Below are positions 34,841 through 42,814 of a stretch of 64,000 nt of DNA, one piece after another. The notes below the pieces were generated by a model that had not been told where the DNA came from, did no database searches, and saw only the letters and a program-made list of their open reading frames with translations. The DNA is taken from contig JAAEPF010000025.1 of NCBI GenBank assembly GCA_024222295.1, forward strand, positions 186,001-250,000. The letters are read 5' to 3'. Each line of letters opens with the position of its first letter. Position 1 is the first letter of the stretch. Both the position numbers and the translations under genes were made by a program. The DNA comes from Actinomycetes bacterium. Its GTDB lineage: Bacteria; Actinomycetota; Acidimicrobiia; Acidimicrobiales; Microtrichaceae.

Positions 34841-35814
34841 TCAGGAACTACGCCCCAGTCCTCGACGATCTCGCGACCGCGGGCTTCGTCGGTCGCGAGC
34901 CGCAGGGCACACACGATCGGGTGAGCGATGCGCCACGGGTGGGCTTCGTCAGGTTCGAAACCGGCCAGCTCCGGGATCCAGGTGACGGGCGCCAGGCGAA
35001 CCCATGTGCGTGCCGGCTCGTCGGTGCGGCTGTGGGGACGAAGCCTTCGCACCGCAGCCTTCGGGGCGTAGCAGCGCGCAGGCAGGTCGGCCGCAGCGGC
35101 GATCCGGGCACCGCCGAGTGTGGCGGCACGTTCGTCCACCCGCACCAGCTCATCGGAGCCGGCGATCCACGCGGCTTCCTCCATGGCGATGGGCAGGGGC
35201 ATCCAGCCATCGTCGGGCCAGTGCGACGCCGTCTCCCAGAACAGGTCGGGCAGCAGCGGCAGTCGGCTCTGTGAGCCGATCAACCCCTCGGACACGAAGC
35301 GGTTGAGGATCTCCTGCGTTCCGCCTGCGCTACGCCCGGTGTCGCGTGCGACGCTGCGGGCCGACACCTCGAGCTGGGGGTGCAGCAGCGCATGCAGGGC
35401 TATCTCCAGTCCGACCGGGGTCCACGGCGAGGTGACGGCGCTGCGGGTGTCCTGGCCCAGCCCGATGGGAGCGTCGATGCGCAGGCCGGGCAGCCACAGC
35501 CGCATGTGCCCGCGTCGGTCGAGCCAGGACCAACCGGCATCGCGCAAGACCTGCCGAGCGCTCTCGGAGAGCCGGTCGGCAACCATCAGCCCTGGGTACT
35601 CGTGGTCTGCCACCAGGCCGGCAACGACGCCCGGGTGCGGGTGGGCACGTTCGGTGACGGGAAGGGTTATCGCAGTACCGTCGGCGACTACATGGTCCCC
35701 GTGCACCCAGACGTCGAGCCCCAGGGCTTCGATGGCCTCGCCGAGTTCGCGGGAGTACTCAGCAGTTGTTGCCCCACTGGGACCTTCAGACTCTGATCGT
35801 GCCGCCACGAACAC
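34837..35814 (-). CDS. AbiEi-like winged-helix antitoxin/transcription repressor
   Basis: 325 residues. Residues around 70-110 (GLMVADRLSESARQVLRDAG, SWLDRRGHMRLWLPG) resemble the AbiEi_2 family core, in which a residue string like L-R-x-A-G-x-x-x-x-D-x-x-G is followed by a short beta hairpin. Residues 149-178 form a helix-turn-helix (VSARSVARDTGRSAGGTQEI). AbiEi proteins bind repeats in their own promoter and repress it. The listed start is GTG 35812-35814, which lies inside the first 24-bp direct repeat; a downstream start is also possible. Reads into the nucleotidyltransferase gene. Confidence 0.7.
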   Translation of the reverse strand: MFVAARSESEGPSGATTAEYSRELGEAIEALGLDVWVHGDHVVADGTAITLPVTERAHPHPGVVAGLVADHEYPGLMVADRLSESARQVLRDAGWSWLDRRGHMRLWLPGLRIDAPIGLGQDTRSAVTSPWTPVGLEIALHALLHPQLEVSARSVARDTGRSAGGTQEILNRFVSEGLIGSQSRLPLLPDLFWETASHWPDDGWMPLPIAMEEAAWIAGSDELVRVDERAATLGGARIAAAADLPARCYAPKAAVRRLRPHSRTDEPARTWVRLAPVTWIPELAGFEPDEAHPWRIAHPIVCALRLATDEARGREIVEDWGVVPE

Positions 35815-35820
35815 CGAACA
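35797..35820. repeat. 24-bp direct repeat, copy 1, at antitoxin start
   Basis: Begins TCGTGCCGCCACGAACA on the plus strand and matches the copy at 35853-35876 at 23 of 24 positions. It covers the predicted translation start and part of the -10 (TATGTT at 35817-35822), so binding here would block transcription. Candidate AbiEi operator. Confidence 0.65.
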
Positions 35821-35852
35821 TAATGCGAGTCAGCTTGCTTCACAACCTGCGC

Positions 35853-35876
35853 TCGTGCCGCCACGAACATCGAACA
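35853..35876. repeat. 24-bp direct repeat, copy 2, upstream of antitoxin gene
   Basis: Same sequence and orientation as copy 1 except for one T/C change; the two copies start 56 bp apart. This copy lies upstream of the predicted -35 (TTGTGA), so the two would bracket the promoter. Confidence 0.65.
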
Positions 35877-35949
35877 CAGCTACCTCAGGGAATAGGCGCG
35901 TCAGACTGATGGGCTCGGAAGCTCCCACTGGCCGGGCCCAGTGGCCGGC

Positions 35950-37122
35950 TCAGTCGGCAGCTGCCAGCGGTGCGGGCATGCAGTGGCCGTCGAGCGGCAC
36001 GACCTGGACGCGGTCGCGGTTCTCCCACGTGATCTCGTTGGCAGGATCCTTGCGGATCTTGAACTCGCGGAACTCCATGTCCTGTGCGTCGAAGGTCAGG
36101 TAGCGCCCCACGAGCGTGTCGCCGAGCCCGAGGATCAACTTGATCGCCTCCAGCGCCTGGATGGACCCGACGATGCCGGGCAGCACACCCAGCACGCCGG
36201 CCTCGGCGCAGCTCGGGGCGAGTTCCGGCGGCGGGGGCTCCGGCAGCATGTCCCGGTAGGTGGGTCCGTTGCGGGGATCGAACACCGTGATGTGGCCCTC
36301 GAAGCGGAAGATCGAGCCATGTACCACAGGCACGCCCAGCTTCACCGAGGCGTCATTGAGCATGTAGCGCACCGGGAAGTTGTCGGCGCCGTCGACCACG
36401 ATGTCGAACTGGCTCACGATGTCCTCCATGTTGGAGGCATCGAGGCGCACGTCGAAGGTGATCACGTTCACGTCGGGGTTGAGCAACGTGAGGGTCTTCT
36501 TGGCCGAGTCGACCTTGCGGTCACCCACGCGGTCCACGTTGTGCAGGATCTGGCGCTGCAGATTGGAGTCGTCGACCACGTCCATGTCGACGATGCCGAG
36601 GGTGCCCACACCTGCCGCAGCGAGGTAGAGCGCAGCCGGTGATCCGAGGCCGCCGGCGCCGAGCAGGAGAACCTTGGCGCCGAGCAGCTTCTGCTGGCCT
36701 TCCTCGCTCACCTCGGGCAGCAGGAGGTGGCGGTGGTAGCGGTTGCGCTGTTCGGGGGTGAGCACCTCGGGCACCCGCCAGTCGCGGCCCTCGTCCTTCC
36801 AGCGGTTGAAGCCGCCGATCATCGATACCACGTCGTCGTAGCCGAGTTCGGCCAGGGTGCGGGCGGCGAACGCGGAGCGCACCCCGCCGGCGCACATCAC
36901 GACCACCTGGGTGGACTTGTCGGACAGCTTGCCCTCCACCTGGCTCTCGAGGTGGCCGCGCGGCAGGAAGACCGAGCCGGGCACTGCGCCCTGTTCGAAC
37001 TCGTCGGCCTCGCGGACGTCGAGCAGGATGGCGCCGGCGTCGACGAGACCCTCGGCCTCAACGGGTTCGACCTCGCGGATCTCGGACTTGGCTGCATTCA
37101 GAAGGTCACGGAAACTGGGCAT
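35950..37122 (-). CDS. Rhodanese-ThiF/MoeB fusion, sulfur-carrier adenylyl/sulfurtransferase
   Basis: 390 residues. Residues 10-110 form a rhodanese domain: AILLDVREADEFEQGAVPGS and active loop CAGGVRS with catalytic Cys. Residues 125-370 form a ThiF/MoeB E1-like domain: LLLGAGGLGSPAALYLAAAG (ATP binding) and APSCAEAGVLGV with the E1 Cys. The usual MoeZ/MOCS3 order is ThiF first and rhodanese last; here the order is reversed. Zinc C-x-x-C pairs of E. coli MoeB are absent (YRDMLPEPPP in place of YRCLFPEPPP), as is usual in mycobacterial homologues. It activates and sulfurates sulfur-carrier proteins for molybdopterin, thiamine, cysteine or thionucleotide synthesis. Confidence 0.9.
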   Translation of the reverse strand: MPSFRDLLNAAKSEIREVEPVEAEGLVDAGAILLDVREADEFEQGAVPGSVFLPRGHLESQVEGKLSDKSTQVVVMCAGGVRSAFAARTLAELGYDDVVSMIGGFNRWKDEGRDWRVPEVLTPEQRNRYHRHLLLPEVSEEGQQKLLGAKVLLLGAGGLGSPAALYLAAAGVGTLGIVDMDVVDDSNLQRQILHNVDRVGDRKVDSAKKTLTLLNPDVNVITFDVRLDASNMEDIVSQFDIVVDGADNFPVRYMLNDASVKLGVPVVHGSIFRFEGHITVFDPRNGPTYRDMLPEPPPPELAPSCAEAGVLGVLPGIVGSIQALEAIKLILGLGDTLVGRYLTFDAQDMEFREFKIRKDPANEITWENRDRVQVVPLDGHCMPAPLAAAD

Positions 37123-37214
37123 CTATCTGGCTTTCGGTTCGGGTGCTCCCGGGCGCCGGCCGGGTTGTCCGGGTGGTGGCAGAGCTGCGGGGAGCTGTCA
37201 GCTCCATAAACCCT

Positions 37215-37225
37215 ACCAACTTGGT
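37215..37225. promoter_or_regulatory. 11-bp palindrome upstream of rhodanese-ThiF gene
   Basis: ACCAA-C-TTGGT, perfect 5-bp arms, about 93 bp upstream of the ATG at 37122. A candidate operator or sulfur-responsive site; no regulator is recognised. Confidence 0.3.
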
Positions 37226-37269
37226 CAACATTCCCGAAAGCCGGAAAGCCGCTGGCCCGGCGAACCTGG

Positions 37270-38052
37270 TCAGCCGGCGAGCAGACGGGGCAGCACGTCG
37301 CTGATCGATTGCTCGACCTTGGCTGCTGCAAACGAGTCGGCCGCCGTGTCGCCCTTGTTGACCACCACCACCGGCAGGTCGAGCTGCAGCGCCCAGAAAG
37401 CCATCTGGTTGACCGGACTCACCTCGAGTGTGGTGCCGACGGCCAGGAACACGTCGGCCCGCTCGATCGCCGCCCGGCACTGCTCCATCGCGCCGTCGGG
37501 CAGCATCTCTCCGAACATCACAACAGTCGTCTTCTGGATGCCCCCACAGTCATCGCATCTGGGATCGTCGTCACCCGCACGGACCTTGTCGAGGATCGGC
37601 CCCACCTCGCTGTGGCTGCCGCAGGACACGCACACGATGCCGTCGACCGAACCATGCACCTCGGTGAGCAGGTCTCGGCTGGTCCCTGCCTTCTGGTGCA
37701 GTCCGTCGATGTTCTGGGTCGTCAGGTGCGTGAGGCGACCCTGCGTCTCGACATCGACCAGGGCATGGTGCCCAGCAGTGGGTTGGGCGTCCTGCACCCT
37801 GCCATCCATGCGCATCCGCCACGAGGCACGGCGAGCCTCTTCGTCAGCCAGGTAGTTCTGGATGGTTGATGCGCGCTCTGCCGCCGGGTTCTTCGTCCAG
37901 AGGCCTTCGGGACCGCGGAAGTCGGGAATCCCCGCATCGGTCGATATCCCGGCGCCGGTCAGAACCGCTATCGCCTCCGCATCGGCGAGGATCCGCCGAG
38001 CCGTGTCGAAGGGGCCAGTGGCGTCGCTTGTCGAGGTGTCGCTGCCAGTCAT
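37270..38052 (-). CDS. Sirtuin, NAD-dependent protein deacylase
   Basis: 260 residues. LTGAGISTDAGIPDFRG is the NAD-binding signature; TQNIDGLHQKAGT supplies the catalytic Asn/Asp/His region, and zinc Cys pairs occur as CVSC and CDDC. The long insertion in ASTIQNYLADEEARR is typical of actinobacterial sirtuins. It removes acyl groups from Lys using NAD, and could act on acetyl-CoA-linked or central metabolic enzymes. The frame continues upstream, but the ATG at 38052 is chosen because the upstream part has no homology and crosses the divergent gene. 24 bp from the LhgO gene. Confidence 0.93.
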   Translation of the reverse strand: MTGSDTSTSDATGPFDTARRILADAEAIAVLTGAGISTDAGIPDFRGPEGLWTKNPAAERASTIQNYLADEEARRASWRMRMDGRVQDAQPTAGHHALVDVETQGRLTHLTTQNIDGLHQKAGTSRDLLTEVHGSVDGIVCVSCGSHSEVGPILDKVRAGDDDPRCDDCGGIQKTTVVMFGEMLPDGAMEQCRAAIERADVFLAVGTTLEVSPVNQMAFWALQLDLPVVVVNKGDTAADSFAAAKVEQSISDVLPRLLAG

Positions 38053-38060
38053 CGTTCCAA

Positions 38061-38066
38061 TAGAGT
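38061..38066 (+). promoter_or_regulatory. Putative -10 (TAGAGT) for leaderless LhgO gene
   Basis: TAGAGT ends 10 nt before ATG 38077 in the 24-bp gap to the divergent sirtuin gene. Confidence 0.4.
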
Positions 38067-38076
38067 GCCACCCGGT

Positions 38077-39285
38077 ATGGCACAGCGTTGCGACGTGGTC
38101 GTGATCGGAGCAGGCATCGTGGGGCTGGCCACGGCCCGTGCGCTCATGCTCGACGACCCGACGTCGAAGGTGACGGTGCTCGACAAGGAGCATGGCATCG
38201 CCCGCCACCAGACCGGCCACAACAGTGGCGTCGTCCACTCCGGCATCTACTACCGGCCAGGCAGCCTGAAGGCCCGGCTCTGCATCGCCGGCAGCAAGTC
38301 GGTGGTGCAGTACGCGAGTGAGCACGACATCGCCGTCGAGGTGACCGGCAAGCTCATCGCGGCGACACGCCCCGAGGAGATGGTGGGCCTGCAACGGTTG
38401 CACGACCGCGGGGTGGAGCATGGGCTCGACGTGAAGCTGCTCGACGCCGCGGGCGCCCGCGAGTACGAGCCCAACCTGGCAGCGATGGCGGCTGTCCATG
38501 TGGCGAGCACCGGAATCATCGACTTCCCGGCTGTGGCCGAGGCCATGGCGGATGACATCGGTGACCTCGGCGGCGAGATCCGCACGGGCGCCCGCGTGCA
38601 GCGGATCGACCGTGGCCCCACCGGGCTGCGCCGGCTCTCGACGACCGCTGGGGAGTTCGAGGCCGGCACCGTCGTGAACTGCGGTGGCCTTCACAGCGAC
38701 GAGCTCGCCCGCATGGCCGGCGCAGAGCCGAAGGCACGGATCGTGCCATTCCGCGGCGAGTACTACTCACTCCGCGACGAGGCGGCCGAACTCGTCAACG
38801 GCCTCATCTACCCCGTACCCGACCCCGACTTCCCGTTCCTCGGAGTCCACCTCACCCGCGGTGTCGACGGGTCGGTTCACGCAGGGCCCAACGCCGTGCT
38901 CGCCTTCAGCCGCGAGGGATACCGGTGGCGCGACCTCAACCCCCGAGACCTGCTCGACACCCTGCGCTACCCCGGTTTCCGTGCCCTGGCACGGGACAAC
39001 CTGCGCCAGGGGCTCGCCGAGATGCAACGGTCGGCGGTGAAGGCGCTCTTCTTGCGTGAACTCCAGCGACTCGTGCCGGACATCGGCTCTTCGGACCTGC
39101 ACCGTCACCCTGCCGGCGTGCGCGCACAGGCAGTATCAGAAGACGGCTCGCTCGTGGACGACTTCCTGATTGAACGCAGCGGTGATGCTCGCTCACAGGT
39201 GATGCATGTGCTCAACGCACCGTCACCAGCGGCGACGGCGAGCCTGGAGATCGGCGCCGAGATCGCCCGACGACTGCGCAGCTGA
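38077..39285 (+). CDS. lhgO: L-2-hydroxyglutarate oxidase
   Basis: 402 residues, FAD-dependent. VVVIGAGIVGLATARAL, then ARHQTGHNSGVVHSGIYYRP, which is the diagnostic LhgO motif (FAD cover and substrate residues), and GVDGSVHAGPNAVLA near 270. It oxidises L-2-hydroxyglutarate, a side product of 2-oxoglutarate metabolism, passing electrons to the respiratory chain or oxygen. The ATG at 38077 is preferred over the upstream GTG at 38065, which falls within the -10 spacer. Next to a sirtuin gene whose substrates may include 2-oxoglutarate-linked enzymes; that link is speculative. Confidence 0.92.
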   Translation: MAQRCDVVVIGAGIVGLATARALMLDDPTSKVTVLDKEHGIARHQTGHNSGVVHSGIYYRPGSLKARLCIAGSKSVVQYASEHDIAVEVTGKLIAATRPEEMVGLQRLHDRGVEHGLDVKLLDAAGAREYEPNLAAMAAVHVASTGIIDFPAVAEAMADDIGDLGGEIRTGARVQRIDRGPTGLRRLSTTAGEFEAGTVVNCGGLHSDELARMAGAEPKARIVPFRGEYYSLRDEAAELVNGLIYPVPDPDFPFLGVHLTRGVDGSVHAGPNAVLAFSREGYRWRDLNPRDLLDTLRYPGFRALARDNLRQGLAEMQRSAVKALFLRELQRLVPDIGSSDLHRHPAGVRAQAVSEDGSLVDDFLIERSGDARSQVMHVLNAPSPAATASLEIGAEIARRLRS

Positions 39286-39310
39286 CGCCACGGGCAAGGG
39301 CCGTCGGACC

Positions 39311-39333
39311 GATCCCGGCGACGGACCGGGATC
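39311..39333. terminator. Hairpin between convergent genes
   Basis: GATCCCGG and CCGGGATC form a perfect 8-bp stem with a 7-nt loop, between the stop at 39285 and the convergent stop at 39332. It has no T tract, so it would be a non-canonical bidirectional terminator. Confidence 0.4.
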
Positions 39334-39712
39334 AGGTGCGATCGACCGGTGACAGTCCCAGTGAGACGTCGCGGCACCGTCTGGCCAGCATCATGGCTCC
39401 GCCTGCGAGCATCGCCACGGTCGCCATGCCCAGCAAGGGCACCGCCGGACCCGAGACGAGCCAGCCGTCAGCGGTCGGCAGCGGGCCTCGCCGGCCGAAG
39501 GTGACCGGGATGTCCGCTCCGGCGGACACCACCTCCTGTGCCGGTTCAGTGGCGGAGATCGGATACAGCGGCCCGATCGGGATTTCCTCGGCACCGGCCG
39601 GTGCCGCACCCCACAACGACACGATGGCCACGATCACGACCGCCAGGAAGGGACGCGCGACCCGACAGGTCGCGCGCAGCCAGAGCGAGGGGTATGTGTC
39701 GGCGGGGGGCAC
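39332..39712 (-). CDS. Small secreted or membrane-anchored protein of unknown function
   Basis: 126 residues. Signal-peptide-like FLAVVIVAIVSLWGAAPAGA, a short Pro/Gly-rich extracellular stretch, and a C-terminal hydrophobic helix VPLLGMATVAMLAGGAMML followed by RRCRD. The GTG start has TAGGGT 8 nt upstream. No family recognised; the layout suggests a type I membrane protein with a roughly 50-residue exposed segment. Confidence 0.6.
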   Translation of the reverse strand: MPPADTYPSLWLRATCRVARPFLAVVIVAIVSLWGAAPAGAEEIPIGPLYPISATEPAQEVVSAGADIPVTFGRRGPLPTADGWLVSGPAVPLLGMATVAMLAGGAMMLARRCRDVSLGLSPVDRT

Positions 39713-39720
39713 CGCCGCAG

Positions 39721-39726
39721 ACCCTA
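39721..39726 (-). promoter_or_regulatory. Putative -10 (TAGGGT) for leaderless small membrane protein gene
   Basis: TAGGGT ends 8 nt before the GTG start at 39712. Confidence 0.45.
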
Positions 39727-39805
39727 CTGGTGCCCCGAGTCTGCACCGCGAACCGTCCGGTGCAACCGGGTCGCGCGACCCGGTGACGAACGAGCGCAGG
39801 TTTCC

Positions 39806-39811
39806 TACCGT
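39806..39811 (+). promoter_or_regulatory. Putative -10 (TACCGT) for leaderless gene at 39820
   Basis: TACCGT ends 8 nt before ATG 39820; it faces the divergent -10 at 39721-39726. Confidence 0.5.
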
Positions 39812-39819
39812 CGACAGCC

Positions 39820-40233
39820 ATGGATGAACCCGGGGAGAACGAAGCAGTCACGATCACGGTGCGGCCATGGTGGGACCCGCGACTCGCCATCGAGGGCCAC
39901 GACGTGCTCGGCGGATACGCGGAGCAGTACTGGCTTCCGGTGCTCGGTCCCGCCGCCACGCTCGCCCACCGCTCGTTCGTTCGGGCACTGCGCGATGCGC
40001 CAGAGGGCTTCGACATGGACCGCGCCGACCTGGCCCGCAGGCTTGGCCTTGGTCGGCGATCGGGAGCACACGGCCCAACAGCGCGCGCCGTGGATCGGCT
40101 GTGCTATTTCGGACTGGCCCGCGACGGTGAGGTACTGGAGGTGCGCACCCACTTGCCGTCCCTGCCCCCACACCTGCACCGTCGACTACCACGCGATGTG
40201 AGCGACCGGATTGGCGAGTCCGCTGCAGGGTGA
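39820..40233 (+). CDS. Conserved-looking hypothetical protein with winged-helix character
   Basis: 137 residues, soluble. ITVRPWWDPRLAIEGHDVLG and YWLPVLGPAATLAHRSFVRAL read as a well-formed fold, and MDRADLARRLGLGRRSGAHG plus RAVDRLCYFGLAR resemble a short helix-turn-helix with wing. No family recognised. It could be a small DNA-binding protein, but no catalytic residue is visible. Confidence 0.65.
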   Translation: MDEPGENEAVTITVRPWWDPRLAIEGHDVLGGYAEQYWLPVLGPAATLAHRSFVRALRDAPEGFDMDRADLARRLGLGRRSGAHGPTARAVDRLCYFGLARDGEVLEVRTHLPSLPPHLHRRLPRDVSDRIGESAAG

Positions 40234-40253
40234 CCGGGTCGGCAGGCCACGGG

Positions 40254-40276
40254 CCGGGTGTTGCTCAGCCACCCGG
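40254..40276. terminator. Hairpin between convergent genes
   Basis: CCGGGTG and CACCCGG form a 7-bp stem with a 9-nt loop that contains the stop codon of the minus-strand acyltransferase gene. No T tract. Confidence 0.3.
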
Positions 40277-42787
40277 GTAGAGCTCGGCGAGCTGCGGGTA
40301 CAGCCATTCGGCTATCAGCCCCGCGCCCTCGCGGCTGTAGTGCACCCCGTCGGGACGCAGTTCCGGCGAGCCGCAGTCCGGCGTGCAGACCGCCTCCGCC
40401 GCGTCGAGTACAACCACGTCGCCACGGAGGCGCCCGGCCGCACGCGCAGCCTCCAGCACCGCCGCCATCCTGCGGGGTGACTCCTCTGGACGCGTCTCGA
40501 ACGGTTTGCCCGGAGCGGTCTCCGAGGCGGGCGCCTGGATCACCGACACGACGACCGCTCCCCCGGCTGACAGGACACCGTATGCCTCCTCGAACTGCTG
40601 GCGCTGCAGGGCGGACCACTCGGGTGACCCCGCCTCGATGCGGCGGCCGTCGACCTGGCGGTCATAGCTCTCCCAGGTGCCCGTGTGCAGGACCACGACA
40701 TCGGGGTCCCACTCGGCCACATCCGCCGTCCAGTCCTCGCGCCAATCACATACCGGACCCTTGTTGTCCACACCGGAGTTGTGCGACACCTGCCTGCCCG
40801 CCGCGGTGTTGCAGCCATGCTGCGAGCGATCCCACACCACTGCACCATCGGGCGCGAAGCGGGTGGCCAGCGACCATGCCACCGAATCACCGACGAGCAT
40901 GACCTTCGTCTTGGCCGCCCCCTGGGTCTGGGCTTCCAGGCGCTCGGCCAGCTCGCCCGGCCACTGCGTGGGATCAGCGCCGAACACGAAGTTGGCCGGA
41001 TCGTTACCCGCATGGTGGCGCAGGTGCAGCACCTCACCGAGGCTCTCGCGCTCGTCGGGTGGGGTGAGAAGGCCGACCGGAACGTCGCCGAACGCCACCG
41101 ACAGCTCGGCCCAGAGTCTGGCGGCACCACGCTCGGGAGCCGATACGTCGTACGGGTTCGAAGGCGGGCTGTGGAACGCTTCCGGACCGCCGATCGCGAG
41201 CACCACGAGGTCGAATCCCTGTGCTTCAGCGCCCGGGCGAACCGTTCTGCAATCGCCGGGGTTCACGCACTGCGGATGCGCAACGACTGTGAGGTCCGCA
41301 GCGGTGTCGGCCAGAGCGGCGCCTGCAATCGTGGCGAATGAACCACCCCAGACCAACACGCGTTGCGGGGTTCGGCTGATCGAGGTGGTCGGCTCACCGT
41401 CGGGCCCGCCTGACTGCGCCCGTTCACGGGCTGTCGTTGCGGCATCGGGGGCGGGTGCCGGGTCGCCACCGGCCTGGGTTGAACTCTCGGGTGGCGGATC
41501 GTCGCCGCGGAACGTGCTCCCGGAGGCAACCTCCTCGGGCACCGGCTCATCGGAAGCGGACAGGTACGTCATCGCAACCAGCACCACGCTGGCCCCGATC
41601 ACCAGCATCACGAATGAGCGGCCGGACACCCTGTTGCCGCGAAACGGCGACTCGACGAAGCGGAACGACAACTCGGCGGCGGCAATCGTGGCCAGCACGG
41701 CGACGCCGCTGCGCAACCAGCCGCCGGCTTCCGCGATCAGCACCACCAGGGGCAGGTGCCACAGGTAGATCCCGTAGGACCGGGTGCCGGCCCATCGCAA
41801 CGGTGCGAGGCGGGTGAACGCCCCCGGCTTCGTGGTGCGCACCGCCAGCACGACCAACAGGGCACACAGGAGGGACGACACGAGCCATCCGCCCGACGCG
41901 AACCTGTCAGACGCGATGGAGGAGCCCACCACCGCCGCCACCACCAACACGGCCACGAGGGCCAGGCCGGCCGCGCGCGCCGCTCGCATCGGGCCCGACT
42001 CCGAACTCCAGCGGCGCCACAGCAACACCGCCAGCAACACGCCCACGCAGAGGGCGACAGCACGGGTGTCGAATCCCATGTAGATCCGGTTGGAGTCAGC
42101 ACCACCACTGACCAGGCCCCGCGACCGCAGCGTTGTGAGCGCCATGGCCAGCACGGCTGCCACGGCGAGCACGAGCCGCGCCGAACGAGTGGTGCGGCAG
42201 GCCAGCGCCAGGAGCGCGGTACCGATCGCCAGGGCCAGGTAGCCCTGTTCTTCCACCGCGAGGGTCCAAAGGTGCTCGAGCGGGTTCCGCTGGCCGAACG
42301 CCGAGAAGTAGTCGCCGCCGAACTGCACGATGTTGCCGGCATAGAACACCGAGCCCCGCGCCGTGCGGGCCACCTCGGTCGACTCGTACACGCCGAGCGC
42401 CGAGGCCACCACGACCACACCGAGCATCACGTACAGACCAGGGATCAGCCGGCGGGCCCGACGCATCCAGAACCCGCGCAGGTCGACGCCGGTGCTGCGG
42501 CCGGCGTCATCGATCTCGGTGAGCAACAGCGTGCAGATCAGGAAGCCGCTGAGAACCAGGAAGACGTCTATCGACGCGACGCCCAGGGGCACCTGATGCG
42601 GTGCGAGGTGGTACCAGAGGATGACGGCCACGAGGATTCCCCGCAGCGCATCGAGGCCGGGGCGGTGACCGAACCGACCGGAGCTTCCGACGGCTTCGGG
42701 CGCGCCCGGCCCAGAATCGCTGGTCGTCCCCGTCAGGCCGGCTGTTGCCACCCCGGCGCGGTCACGACTGCGGTGCCCCTCCAGCAA
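40265..42787 (-). CDS. Membrane acyltransferase with C-terminal SGNH domain (OafA type)
   Basis: 840 residues. Residues 40-410 form an acyltransferase_3 domain of about ten hydrophobic helices (RPGLDALRGILVAVILWYHL, IDVFLVLSGFLICTLLL, FWMRRARRLIPGLYVML). Residues 580-840 form an SGNH esterase-like domain with VMLVGDSVAWSL and a terminal DGVHYSREGAG supplying Asp-His. Enzymes of this build O-acetylate or O-acylate surface glycans at the outer membrane face. TTG 42787 is the listed start; GTG 42751 is an alternative. Probably modifies the glycan made by genes at 1-34 kb. Confidence 0.9.
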   Translation of the reverse strand: MLEGHRSRDRAGVATAGLTGTTSDSGPGAPEAVGSSGRFGHRPGLDALRGILVAVILWYHLAPHQVPLGVASIDVFLVLSGFLICTLLLTEIDDAGRSTGVDLRGFWMRRARRLIPGLYVMLGVVVVASALGVYESTEVARTARGSVFYAGNIVQFGGDYFSAFGQRNPLEHLWTLAVEEQGYLALAIGTALLALACRTTRSARLVLAVAAVLAMALTTLRSRGLVSGGADSNRIYMGFDTRAVALCVGVLLAVLLWRRWSSESGPMRAARAAGLALVAVLVVAAVVGSSIASDRFASGGWLVSSLLCALLVVLAVRTTKPGAFTRLAPLRWAGTRSYGIYLWHLPLVVLIAEAGGWLRSGVAVLATIAAAELSFRFVESPFRGNRVSGRSFVMLVIGASVVLVAMTYLSASDEPVPEEVASGSTFRGDDPPPESSTQAGGDPAPAPDAATTARERAQSGGPDGEPTTSISRTPQRVLVWGGSFATIAGAALADTAADLTVVAHPQCVNPGDCRTVRPGAEAQGFDLVVLAIGGPEAFHSPPSNPYDVSAPERGAARLWAELSVAFGDVPVGLLTPPDERESLGEVLHLRHHAGNDPANFVFGADPTQWPGELAERLEAQTQGAAKTKVMLVGDSVAWSLATRFAPDGAVVWDRSQHGCNTAAGRQVSHNSGVDNKGPVCDWREDWTADVAEWDPDVVVLHTGTWESYDRQVDGRRIEAGSPEWSALQRQQFEEAYGVLSAGGAVVVSVIQAPASETAPGKPFETRPEESPRRMAAVLEAARAAGRLRGDVVVLDAAEAVCTPDCGSPELRPDGVHYSREGAGLIAEWLYPQLAELYPGG

Positions 42788-42814
42788 GCCGCTGTCGTTG
42801 ATCCCACAATGGTA

